Under the pieces are notes generated by a model. The model did no database searches. It saw only the letters and a list, made by a program, of their open reading frames with translations, and had not been told where the DNA came from. Below are positions 44,465-52,053 of a DNA stretch of 64,000 bases, piece by piece (within the stretch, counting starts at the first letter, position 1; the number at the start of each line of letters is the position of its first letter). The stretch spans positions 24,968 through 88,967 of the forward strand of contig CALMZV010000019.1 in assembly GCA_937870755.1 (NCBI GenBank). The letters are read 5' to 3'. The DNA comes from an uncultured Methylocystaceae bacterium. GTDB taxonomy: Bacteria; Pseudomonadota; Alphaproteobacteria; Rhizobiales; Beijerinckiaceae. The position numbers were made by a program, and so were the translations under genes.

Positions 44465-46398
44465 GCGCGATCGCCGGCGTCGTCCGTTTCGACGGCGCGC
44501 CGGCGCCGGCGGGTCTCGTCGAGCGCATGACGGCCGCCATGGCGCCGCGCGGCCCGGACGGCGTCGCGCATTGGACACAGGGCCATGTCGCGCTCGGCTG
44601 CGCCTTGCTGCGCGCGACGGCGGAATCGCGGGAAGAACGACAGCCGCTCGCCAACGCCCGAGGCGATCTCCATCTCGTGTTCGACGGCGTTCTGTCGAAC
44701 TGGACGGAGCTGCGCGAGAAAGTTCAGGCGCGCGGCGCCGCGCTGCGCGACCGCTCGGACGCCGAACTCGTCCTGGCCGCCTACGATGTTTTTGGCGAGG
44801 ATTGCGTGCGCGAGATCGACGGCGATTTCGCTTTCGTCGTTTGGGACGGCCGCCGGCGTGTGGCGTTCTGCGCGCGCGACAGGCTCGGGCGCCGGCCGTT
44901 TTTTTATATGTGGACCGGCAGGGCGTTCGTCTTCGCTTCCGGTTTGCGCCCCGTTCTGGACAGCGGGTTTGCGCCGCAAACCGTCAACGAGCCGGCGCTC
45001 GCCGAATACCTGGCCGCCGAATGGAGCAGCCGCGACGAAACCCTGTGGCGCGGCGTCATGCGGCTCGTGGCGGCGCATACGCTCGCGGTCGACGAACGGG
45101 GCCTTCGCATCGCGCGTTACTGGCGGCCGCGTTGCGACGCGCCGCTGTTTGCGCGCGAGGAGGACTATGTCGAACACTACCGCGCCATGTTCGCCGACTG
45201 CGTGCGGCGCGCGGCGCGCACCGACCGGCCGCTCGCCTGCGAGGTGAGCGGCGGCCTCGATTCCTCGGCCGTTTTCGCAAGCGCCGAGCAGCAGCGCCGC
45301 GCGGGCGTTCTGCCGGCGCCTGCGCTCGTGCCCTACACGCTCGCGCCGGACGATCGCGTGGGCGCCACCGAAACGCAGTACGCGCGCGCCGTCGCTGCGC
45401 ATCTCGGCCTCGATATTCGCGAGATCGCGCCGACAAGGCCGCCGCTCGACTGGTATCGCGCGCTCGCGCGGGAGGCGGGGGATTTCCCGGCCTTTCCGAA
45501 CGCCGCGATGTTCGAGGACGGGCGCCGGCAGGCGGCGCAGTCGGGCGCGCGCGTGCTTCTGACGGGGGAGGGCGGCGACGAGTTCCTGTCGGGCGGCCAT
45601 CTCTATTACGCCGATGCGCTCGCACGCGGTCGCCTCGCCGCATTCTGGCGCGACTGGAAGGCCGATCGGGCGACCGCCTCGCTGCGGATGCGGCTGGGAT
45701 GGCTGGCGCGCGAGGGCGTCTTTCCGCTTCTGCCGCCCGCGTTGCAGACGGCGGCGCGCCAAACCGTGCGCGTGGCGCGTGGCGCCCGACGGACCGATTG
45801 CGATTGGCTGGCGCCCTCCATGCGCGCGCATATTCTGGAGCGGCGCGCGGCGGCGCGGGCGCGGCCCGTCGAGCGCGGCCTGTCGCCGAGCCAGCAGGAG
45901 ATGATGCGCACGCTGGACGACGCGTTCGCCGCGCTGGTGAGCGAACATGTGGAGCGGCTCGGCGCGCGTCACGGGCTGGAAACGCGCAGCCCCATGCTCA
46001 GCCGGACATTCGTGGAGACTGCGTTTGCGACGCCCGAGCGCATGCGGCTGAAGGGCGACGTCGCCAAATACGTCCATGTCCGCGCCATGGGCGATTTGCT
46101 GCCGCCCGCCGTGCGCGACCGGCGCGACAAGGCGGAATTCTCGGGCGCCTTCCGCATCCGGCTCGACGATATGCGCGATCTCCTGACGCGCGAAATCCCG
46201 GCCGCGCGGCCGGGCTGGCTCGCGCCGGGCGGCGTCCGCGCCCTCTACGACGCCCTTCGGGACGCGCCGGCCAGGGGTGCGCCGAACTGGACGCTCTGGA
46301 GCATTTTCGGCTGCCATGCTACTTACGCCTGCAACAATTTTGACAGTTCATTGCTGCGGAACCCTGCACATGGCCGGGAAGGAGCGAACATCGCCTGA
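44461..46398 (+). CDS. Lasso-peptide cyclase (asparagine synthetase-like C protein)
   Basis: 645 residues. Class II amidotransferase-like N-terminal domain (DGVLSNWTELREKVQ, DGDFAFVVWDGRRR) without the catalytic Cys2: the protein begins MSAIAGVV. So it should not hydrolyse glutamine. The synthetase domain keeps the ATP PP-loop VSGGLDSSAVFAS near 262-274 and LLTGEGGDEFLSGGH. Lasso cyclases adenylate the side-chain carboxylate of core residue 7-9 and close a macrolactam with the freed N-terminus. The assignment rests on neighbours: two precursors, RRE and B2 protease. The 3' end overlaps precursor 1. Confidence 0.88.
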   Translation: MSAIAGVVRFDGAPAPAGLVERMTAAMAPRGPDGVAHWTQGHVALGCALLRATAESREERQPLANARGDLHLVFDGVLSNWTELREKVQARGAALRDRSDAELVLAAYDVFGEDCVREIDGDFAFVVWDGRRRVAFCARDRLGRRPFFYMWTGRAFVFASGLRPVLDSGFAPQTVNEPALAEYLAAEWSSRDETLWRGVMRLVAAHTLAVDERGLRIARYWRPRCDAPLFAREEDYVEHYRAMFADCVRRAARTDRPLACEVSGGLDSSAVFASAEQQRRAGVLPAPALVPYTLAPDDRVGATETQYARAVAAHLGLDIREIAPTRPPLDWYRALAREAGDFPAFPNAAMFEDGRRQAAQSGARVLLTGEGGDEFLSGGHLYYADALARGRLAAFWRDWKADRATASLRMRLGWLAREGVFPLLPPALQTAARQTVRVARGARRTDCDWLAPSMRAHILERRAAARARPVERGLSPSQQEMMRTLDDAFAALVSEHVERLGARHGLETRSPMLSRTFVETAFATPERMRLKGDVAKYVHVRAMGDLLPPAVRDRRDKAEFSGAFRIRLDDMRDLLTREIPAARPGWLAPGGVRALYDALRDAPARGAPNWTLWSIFGCHATYACNNFDSSLLRNPAHGREGANIA

Positions 46399-46543
46399 GC
46401 AAGCGATTGCCCCGCGCACTGCCGCGTCCGCGGGCCGGAAAACCTACCGCCGCCCCCGCCTGCGCCATTTCGGATTGATTCGGGATTTGACCATGGGCAG
46501 CGGCGGAACCATGGTCGACGGCAATATGGTCAACAAGCGGTGA
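46370..46543 (+). CDS. Lasso-peptide precursor 1
   Basis: 57 residues. The leader has the RRE-recognition pattern Y26-x2-P29-x-L31-x3-G35 and ends DLTM, with Thr41 at the penultimate leader position. The predicted core is GSGGTMVDGNMVNKR (residues 43-57): Gly1 and Asp8 give an 8-membered ring, leaving a 7-residue tail. The ATG at 46370 lies inside the cyclase gene (29-base overlap); an in-frame ATG at 46316 is the only other choice. A TTGACA (46340-46345) in an AT-rich patch just upstream could be part of a promoter, but no -10 is evident. Confidence 0.85.
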   Translation: MAGKERTSPEQAIAPRTAASAGRKTYRRPRLRHFGLIRDLTMGSGGTMVDGNMVNKR

Positions 46544-46601
46544 TCATGCGCCGGAGCGCACGCTCGCGGCGCCTGCGTCAACGAAAGGCGTTGGAGTCCA
46601 C

Positions 46602-47018
46602 ATGAGCAGGCAAAGGGGCGAGACGGCGCCCGGACACTCCGATCCGCCGGCCGCGCGCGTCCAGCACGCGACGTCGCCGTGCGAAGTCCGGCTTCCTTAT
46701 TGCAAACCCGTGCTGCGCGAGTTCGGGTCGGTCGCCGACCTGACGATGGGGCGCGCCGGGTCGGGGACGGATTTCTCGATGATGACGCGGCGCGGCTCCG
46801 ATCGCCGGCTGAAGGAGAACGTCGTGCGCGTCGGCGAGCATCCGGCCGGGTTCGCGCTTTATCTGTTCGACTACAAGCCGCGGTTCCGCGACCTTTGGGG
46901 ACACGGACGCCAGTGCGGCGCGATGGCCGACGAAGTCGAGAGGGTCGCGCCGCATGCGGTGTCGGTCGGCGCGGACGGCTATTGCATCGTCGATTACGCG
47001 CGCCTCGCGCGCGCCTGA
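46602..47018 (+). CDS. Lasso-peptide precursor 2 fused to a peptidase S74 domain
   Basis: 138 residues with GGAG before the ATG. Residues 1-49 form a lasso leader with the same spaced motif as precursor 1 (Y33, P36, L38, G42, T48) ending DLTM. The core follows: GRAGSGTDFSMMTRRG (50-65), Gly1 and Asp8, again an 8-membered ring. From Ser66 an S74 (endosialidase-type intramolecular chaperone) domain runs to the end: SDRRLKENV, FALYLFDYKPRFRDLWGHG, GAMADEVERVAPHAV, DGYCIVDYARL. S74 domains cut themselves just before the Ser of SDxxxK with a Ser-Lys dyad (here Ser66/Lys71). Cutting there would release a normal-sized core. Automatic annotation would probably name this a tail-fibre protein. Confidence 0.85.
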   Translation: MSRQRGETAPGHSDPPAARVQHATSPCEVRLPYCKPVLREFGSVADLTMGRAGSGTDFSMMTRRGSDRRLKENVVRVGEHPAGFALYLFDYKPRFRDLWGHGRQCGAMADEVERVAPHAVSVGADGYCIVDYARLARA

Positions 47019-47031
47019 GACGGGGCGCGGT

Positions 47032-48159
47032 TTGGAACGCCTGCTCGAAGAACATTTCGGTTATCTGAGCGACCGGGTTCGGCTGGCGCGCTATCGCGCG
47101 GCGATCGCCGCGCGCGTGAAACCGGGCGATGTCGTGGTGGATGTCGGCTGCGGGTCCGGCGTGCTGGGGCTGGCCTGCCTGGAGGCCGGCGCCGCGCATC
47201 TCGTCGCCATCGAGAAAGGGCCCGTCATCGAGATCGCGCGCGAGACGCTTGCGCGCGCAGGCTTCGCCGACCGCTGCACATTCGTGCGCCAACGCTCCTA
47301 TCGCGTGGCGCTCGACATGCGGGCCGATATCGCCATTTGCGATCACGTCGGCTATTTCGGCTTCGACTACGATCTCATGGCGCTGCTGGCGGACGCGCGC
47401 GGGCGGTTTCTCAAGCCGGAGGGCGCGACGATCCCCGCACGCCTGGCGCCGACGGTCGCGCTCGTCGCATCCCCCCGCGCGCACGCGCCGCTGGAAGCGT
47501 GGCGCAACGGCGAGGCGCCCGACGCCTTCGGCTGGCTCGCGGACTACGCCGCCAACACCAAATACGCAGCCAACCTGACCCGCGACGAAATCGTCGGCCA
47601 GCCGGCGGTTCTGGACTCCGTCGAACTTGGCGCCGACGCGCGCGCATTCCTGTCGTGGCGCGTGGAGCTTGTCGCCGGGCGCGGAGCGACGGTCGACGGT
47701 CTGGCCGGCTGGTTCGACTGCGAATTGGCGCCGGGCGTCGTCATGACCAATTCCCCGCTCGCCGCGGACGCCATCCGGCGCCCGCAGGCCTTTCTGCCAT
47801 TTCCGGCGCCGGTCGCGATGAAGGCGGGCGAGCGCGTGCTGCTGACCATCGCCGCGCGCCCCCACGAAGATCTGGTCGCGTGGTCGGCGATCTTTCCCGA
47901 CAGTGGGCGCAGCTTCAGCCAGTCCACGTGGGCGAGTTTGCCGATCGGTCGCGCCGATGTTGCGCGCGCCGACCCGCGCCGCCGCCCGAACATCGACGCG
48001 ACGGGCCGCGCGCGCGCGCTCGTGCTGGCGCTGTGCGACGGCGTGCGGACCGCGCGCGAGATCGAGGAGGCCGTAGCGCGCCAGTATCCGCGCCTCATGC
48101 CGACCGAAGCCGAAACGCGTCTGTTCGTCGCCGAAACGCTGGCGCGGGACGCGTCGTGA
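47032..48159 (+). CDS. PRMT-like methyltransferase with C-terminal PqqD/RRE-like domain
   Basis: 375 residues from a TTG 13 bases after precursor 2; no ATG is near the N-terminus LERLLEEHFGYLSD. Class I SAM site VVVDVGCGSGVLGLACLEAG (about 36-55). The order of motifs after it (VAIEKG, ICDHVGYFGFDYDLM, FLKPEGATIPARLAP) follows protein-arginine-methyltransferase-like enzymes, although the double-Glu loop of true PRMTs reads CDHVGYFG here. The last 58 residues (about 318-375: ALVLALCDGVRTAREIEEAV) match the PqqD wHTH, the RiPP recognition element. The fusion suggests a methyltransferase that binds the lasso leader itself. Confidence 0.75.
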   Translation: MERLLEEHFGYLSDRVRLARYRAAIAARVKPGDVVVDVGCGSGVLGLACLEAGAAHLVAIEKGPVIEIARETLARAGFADRCTFVRQRSYRVALDMRADIAICDHVGYFGFDYDLMALLADARGRFLKPEGATIPARLAPTVALVASPRAHAPLEAWRNGEAPDAFGWLADYAANTKYAANLTRDEIVGQPAVLDSVELGADARAFLSWRVELVAGRGATVDGLAGWFDCELAPGVVMTNSPLAADAIRRPQAFLPFPAPVAMKAGERVLLTIAARPHEDLVAWSAIFPDSGRSFSQSTWASLPIGRADVARADPRRRPNIDATGRARALVLALCDGVRTAREIEEAVARQYPRLMPTEAETRLFVAETLARDAS

Positions 48160-49019
48160 CAGGCGCCCTCACGCTCGCGCCCGCGCGTGCGCAAGCGCCG
48201 CTCGCCTCGCCGCCGTATCATACGATCTTTTTCTCCGACGGCGCGCCGGCCATCGCCTTTCATCGCGCGGGCGAAGCGTATCTGCTGCGCTTTCCCGATC
48301 TCGCCGATTTCGAAGTGTCGGCCGACGGGCTGTCGGCGACCTGTCGTCCGGCGCCGCATGTGCGGGACGCCACGCCCGAACACCTTTACGTGAACCAGGT
48401 GCTGCCGTTGATGCGCAGCCGTCGCGGCGAGGCGATCTATCACGGCGCGGCGGTCGCTACGCCCGCCGGCGCGCTCGCCTGCCTTGGCGCGGCGGGGCGC
48501 GGCAAGTCGACGCTCGCCGCCGCCTTCGCGCGCGCCGGCCACGCATTTCTGGCTGACGATGCGGTGTGGGCGCGCCCGGCCGGCGGACATATCGAGGTCG
48601 TGCCCGGGGCGCCGGCGCTGCGGCTGTGGGAGGACAGCCGCGCCGCGCTCGTCCCGCGCATCGCGCCCGCGGCCCCGCTCCATTTCACGTCCAAACATCG
48701 GCTGGCGGCCGCCCCGCGCCTGCCTCACGCCGACCGGCCGGCGCCGCTGCGCGCCATCTATCTTCTGGGCGAGGGCGCGTCGGCGAGCGTGACCATCGCG
48801 CGGACGAGCGCACGCGAGGCGCTGCTGGCGCTGCTGGCGCACGCCTTCGTCATCGACATCGCCGATCGCGATCTCGTCGCGCGCCATTTCGCGACGACTG
48901 CGCGCATCGCCAACGCCGTGCCCTGCTTCCAGCTTGACTATCCGCGCCGCTATGAAACCCTCGAACCTCTGATCGCGACGCTCGAGGAGCACGCATCGGC
49001 GGAAGGCGTCCAGCGATGA
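48156..49019 (+). CDS. HprK-like kinase of the lasso locus
   Basis: 287 residues from a GTG overlapping the methyltransferase stop. Walker A ACLGAAGRGKSTLAAAF near 107-123, then GHAFLADDAVW, which gives the acidic Walker B-like pair, as in HPr kinases. Homologues in lasso loci (ThcoK, PsmK types) phosphorylate the C-terminal serine of the peptide (family knowledge). Neither core predicted here ends in Ser, so the target, if it is the peptide, would be another hydroxyl (Ser/Thr in the cores) or it may act before processing. Confidence 0.75.
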   Translation: MTGALTLAPARAQAPLASPPYHTIFFSDGAPAIAFHRAGEAYLLRFPDLADFEVSADGLSATCRPAPHVRDATPEHLYVNQVLPLMRSRRGEAIYHGAAVATPAGALACLGAAGRGKSTLAAAFARAGHAFLADDAVWARPAGGHIEVVPGAPALRLWEDSRAALVPRIAPAAPLHFTSKHRLAAAPRLPHADRPAPLRAIYLLGEGASASVTIARTSAREALLALLAHAFVIDIADRDLVARHFATTARIANAVPCFQLDYPRRYETLEPLIATLEEHASAEGVQR

Positions 49020-49288
49020 ACAGCGCGCAGAAGATCTCGATATCGCCGCATGTCGTCGGTCGGGCGGTCGGCGAGGAATTCGTCATTCTCGATCTGGCGA
49101 GCGGCGCCTATTTCGGTCTCGATGCGGTGGGCGCCGACATGTGGCGGCTGATCGAATCGGGCAAGACCTTGGCCGAGATCTGCGACGCCGTCGAACGCGA
49201 TTACGACGTCGCGCGCGATGTGCTTGAAGCCGATGCGCGCGCGCTCCTGGACGATCTGGCCGCCCGCGGGCTGATCGTGCTCGAATGA
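49016..49288 (+). CDS. PqqD-family RiPP recognition element (lasso B1)
   Basis: 90 residues, typical PqqD fold: VVGRAVGEEFVILDLASGAYFGLDAVGADMW given here by position (about 13-43), then AEICDAVERDYDV and LLDDLAARGLIVLE. In split B systems this small protein binds the leader (the Y-x2-P-x-L motif) and presents it to the B2 protease and the cyclase. ATGA overlaps on both sides show tight coupling with the kinase and B2 genes. Confidence 0.92.
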   Translation: MNSAQKISISPHVVGRAVGEEFVILDLASGAYFGLDAVGADMWRLIESGKTLAEICDAVERDYDVARDVLEADARALLDDLAARGLIVLE

Positions 49289-49728
49289 GCCGCCCGCGCG
49301 CCCGATCCCGCCGCCGCCTGTGCGATCTGTCCGCGCGCGACTGGCTTTATCTGGCGATCGCGGCAGGGGAACTGGCGCGCGCGCGCATCGTCTTCGCCGT
49401 GCGTCCGGCCGGTGCGACGGTTGCGCGTCTGCAGGCGGGCGGCGCGCGCGCCTCGAACGAGCGCGCGGTCGATGTCGCGCGTCTGTCCTGGGCGATCGGC
49501 GCCGTGGGCGCGCGCGCGCCGTGGCGCGCCGATTGCCTTGTGCAGGCGATGGCCGCCGCGCATTGGCTCGGCCGCCATGGCGTTCGATGGGCGTTCTATC
49601 TCGGCGTCGCGCCGGCCGAGGGAACGATTGCGGCGCACGCCTGGCTGCGCGTCGGCGACACGATGGTGACGGGCGGCGACGGCGCAGCGTTCACGCCGCT
49701 GGTCGCGCCCGGGCGCCGCGCGCGATAG
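49285..49728 (+). CDS. Lasso-peptide B2 leader protease
   Basis: 147 residues, transglutaminase-like cysteine-protease fold. The catalytic Cys is in PWRADCLVQAMAAAHWLGRHG and the His in AAHAWLRVGD (about 111-120), followed by the usual acidic position. The enzyme removes the leader after the penultimate Thr (here T-M-G junctions) so that Gly1 can be cyclised. Gene order B1-B2 with ATGA overlap is standard for proteobacterial split-B loci. No D-type ABC transporter follows; the next gene is convergent. Confidence 0.92.
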   Translation: MSRPRARSRRRLCDLSARDWLYLAIAAGELARARIVFAVRPAGATVARLQAGGARASNERAVDVARLSWAIGAVGARAPWRADCLVQAMAAAHWLGRHGVRWAFYLGVAPAEGTIAAHAWLRVGDTMVTGGDGAAFTPLVAPGRRAR

Positions 49729-49737
49729 CGGTCCGCG

Positions 49738-50688
49738 TCAGGCCGCCGCGTTCGCCGCGCGTCGCGCGATGTTGTCGAGATACCAGCGATAGGTGGAGGC
49801 GATCCCCTCCTCGAACGAAATGCGCGGCGCCCAGCCGAGCGCCCGCATGCGGCTCGAATCCATGATCTTGCGCGGCGTTCCGTCCGGCCTGGAGGCGTCG
49901 AACGCGAGTTCGCCGGCAAATCCCACCACGCGTCCGACGATCTCCGCCAGTTCGCGGATCGAAATGTCGAACCCCGCGCCGCAATTGATGTGTTCGTATT
50001 CGTCTTAGACGTCGAGACAATGGACGACGCCGCGCGCCAGATCGTCAACGTGCATGAACTCGCGCAGCGGCGTTCCCGTGCCCCAGATCGTCACGCTCGG
50101 CGCGCCCGCGACCTTGGCCTCGTGAAACTTCCGCATGAGCGCGGGCAGGACATGACTGGTTTCGAGATCGAAATTGTCGTTGGGTCCGTAAAGATTGCAC
50201 GGCATGACGGAAATGTAGCGCCGCCCGTGCTGCCGTCTGTAGGCCTGGCACGTCATCACGCCGGCGATCTTGGCGATGGCGTACCATTCGTTGGTCGGCT
50301 CCAGCGGCCCCGTCAGCAGCGCCGCTTCCCTGATCGGCTGCTCGGCATGTTTGGGATAGATGCAGGAGGAGCCCAGAAAAACCAGTCGGTCCACGCCCGC
50401 CTTGTGCGCGCCGTGGATGACGTTCGTCTGAATCGTCAGGTTGTCGTAGATGAAATCGGCCGGATAGGTCGAATTGGCGACGATGCCGCCGACCTTCGCG
50501 GCGGCGAAAATGATGGCGGTCGGCCGGTTGGCGAGCAGCCAGTTCTCGACAGCGTCCTGCTGGCGCAGATCGAGCCGGGCGCGATCGACCGTCGCCGTGC
50601 GGCGACCTTCGGCGTGGAGGCGGCGCATGATCGCCGAACCGACCATGCCGTTGTGCCCCGCGACCCAGATCAGCTCGTCCACCCGCAT
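49738..50688 (-). pseudogene. fcl: GDP-L-fucose synthase gene interrupted by an in-frame TAA
   Basis: The frame encodes a complete GDP-L-fucose synthase of 316 codons broken by one stop. The first 227 residues have the NAD(P) motif VAGHNGMVGSAIMRR, FLGSSCIYPKHAEQPIRE and the active-site NEWYAIAKIAGVM. After HCLDV comes TAA at 50007-50005; the same frame then continues DEYEHINCGAGFDISIRELA to the natural end (SFEEGIASTYRWYLDN). TAA is one change from the Tyr codon TAC/TAT, and a Tyr would fit there. No frameshift is needed. The protein is probably inactive unless the stop is read through or is a sequencing error. The partner gmd is not in the window. Confidence 0.88.
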
Positions 50689-50726
50689 CTCCCGCGCGCC
50701 TCGCGCCGATTCCCCGGGCGCGGCGC

Positions 50727-52025
50727 CTATTTATCGGCGAGCGCGGTCGCCGCGACAAGCGCCTCCCACGCCGCCAGCGCGTGAGCGCGCGAAAACCGCG
50801 CATCGATCAGCGCGCGCGCGTTGCGGCCCATCGCCGCGCGGCGGTCCGGTTCGGCGCGCAGCGCGCGAATCGCATCGGCCAGCCCGGCCCCATCGCCGGG
50901 AGCGATCGCCAGACCGCAATGGTGGCGCTGCACGAGCCGGGCGATTTCCCCGTCCGGCGCCGTCACCGCGAGCGTCGGCCGGCCGGCGGCGGCGATTCCG
51001 TAGAATTTGCTCGGAACGATCAGGCCTTCCATCGCCGGCGCCAGCGACAGCCAGTGGACGTCCGGCGCGGTCAGCGAAAGCGGCAGGTCGGCGGCGCTCT
51101 GGTACGGCCGGAACTGGAACGCGTCGCCCAGGGCGCGGGCGGAAACCTCCGCCTGCAATGCGCCGGTCAGATGGCCGCCGCCGATAAAGAGAAAGCGGAT
51201 GTCCTTTTCTTCGCGCAACAGTCCGGCGGCGTCGAGGAGCGTGCGAAACTCGTGGGCCCGGCCCAGATTGCCCGAATAGCCGACGACGAACCGCCCGGCG
51301 AGCCCCCACGCCGCGCGCAGCGGATGGCCTTCGGCCGGCAGCGGACGAATGATCGTATCGTCGCACCAGTTGTGAATGATCGCGATCCGCTCGCGCGCGA
51401 CGCCCGCCTCCGCCACCCGGCCCGCCATCCTTTCGCCGATTGCGACATTGGCGCGCGCCGCCCGCAGGCTGGAGTTGCGGGCGGCGATCAGCGCCGGCGC
51501 GGCCGCGCGCGCCGCGCGCCCCACCACGCCCATGCCCGCCGCACCGATGTCCAGCGCCACTTCCGGATAGAGGTCCTGCAGCCAGTTGACGAGCGCCATG
51601 CGCCGCGCCCGCGCGACCGGCGCCAGCGCGACCGACAGGAGCGGCGGATCCGTTTTCGCGATGACGCAATCGCCCGGCCGGCCGAACCGCGCGAGCGCGG
51701 CGGCGAACGCGCGGTGCATCGCCAGCATGTCGAACGCGCGCCCGCCGAGCGTCGCGCGGCCGTATCGCGGCCGCCGCACGCGATGGATGTCGACGCCGTG
51801 CGCTTGTTCGAATGGCGCGAGATCGGCGGACGGGTCGTCGTAGAGGCCGGCGCCGGCGATGGCCGCCACGCGCATGCCGCGCGCGGCGAGATGAAAGGCG
51901 AGATCGGAGGCGATCTGGCCGGTCGCCGAATGGTCGGGATGGAAGAAGCGGTTGACGATGAAGATCGTGCGCCCCCGCGGGAGCGTGGGGGCGATGGACG
52001 CCGGCGCCGAAATCTGCGATTCCAT
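50727..52025 (-). CDS. Glycosyltransferase family 4 (WcaI/WbuB-like)
   Basis: 432 residues. N-terminal [20 protein letters not shown] and [20 protein letters not shown] are typical of the WcaI/WbuB-like GT4 group, which often adds fucose or a similar sugar in colanic-acid-type polymers. The donor domain has [19 protein letters not shown] and [17 protein letters not shown]. The ATG at 52025 faces the SDR gene across only 28 bases. It lies just downstream of the direction shared with fcl, which would fit a fucose-using pathway, now possibly broken. Confidence 0.84.
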   Translation of the reverse strand: MESQISAPASIAPTLPRGRTIFIVNRFFHPDHSATGQIASDLAFHLAARGMRVAAIAGAGLYDDPSADLAPFEQAHGVDIHRVRRPRYGRATLGGRAFDMLAMHRAFAAALARFGRPGDCVIAKTDPPLLSVALAPVARARRMALVNWLQDLYPEVALDIGAAGMGVVGRAARAAAPALIAARNSSLRAARANVAIGERMAGRVAEAGVARERIAIIHNWCDDTIIRPLPAEGHPLRAAWGLAGRFVVGYSGNLGRAHEFRTLLDAAGLLREEKDIRFLFIGGGHLTGALQAEVSARALGDAFQFRPYQSAADLPLSLTAPDVHWLSLAPAMEGLIVPSKFYGIAAAGRPTLAVTAPDGEIARLVQRHHCGLAIAPGDGAGLADAIRALRAEPDRRAAMGRNARALIDARFSRAHALAAWEALVAATALADK

Positions 52026-52053
52026 GCGCCGGATTGTTGGGCGGGGCGCGAAT

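Noticed and set aside
46340..46368. Full sigma-70 promoter for lasso precursor 1
   Set aside because: TTGACA is perfect but the sequence 16 to 18 bases later (CCTGCA region) is not a -10 box, so only a candidate -35 is noted.
44461..46398. Second asparagine synthetase for polysaccharide or asparagine supply
   Set aside because: Cys2 is absent and the neighbours are lasso precursors, RRE and B2 protease, so lasso cyclase is the better call.
46602..47018. Phage tail-fibre fragment or prophage remnant because of the S74 domain
   Set aside because: No other phage genes are near. The N-terminal half is a clear lasso leader with the same motif spacing as precursor 1, and the gene lies between cyclase and modifying enzymes.
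49738..50688. Frameshift in the GDP-fucose synthase gene
   Set aside because: The reading frame is the same on both sides of the stop; one nonsense codon explains the break.
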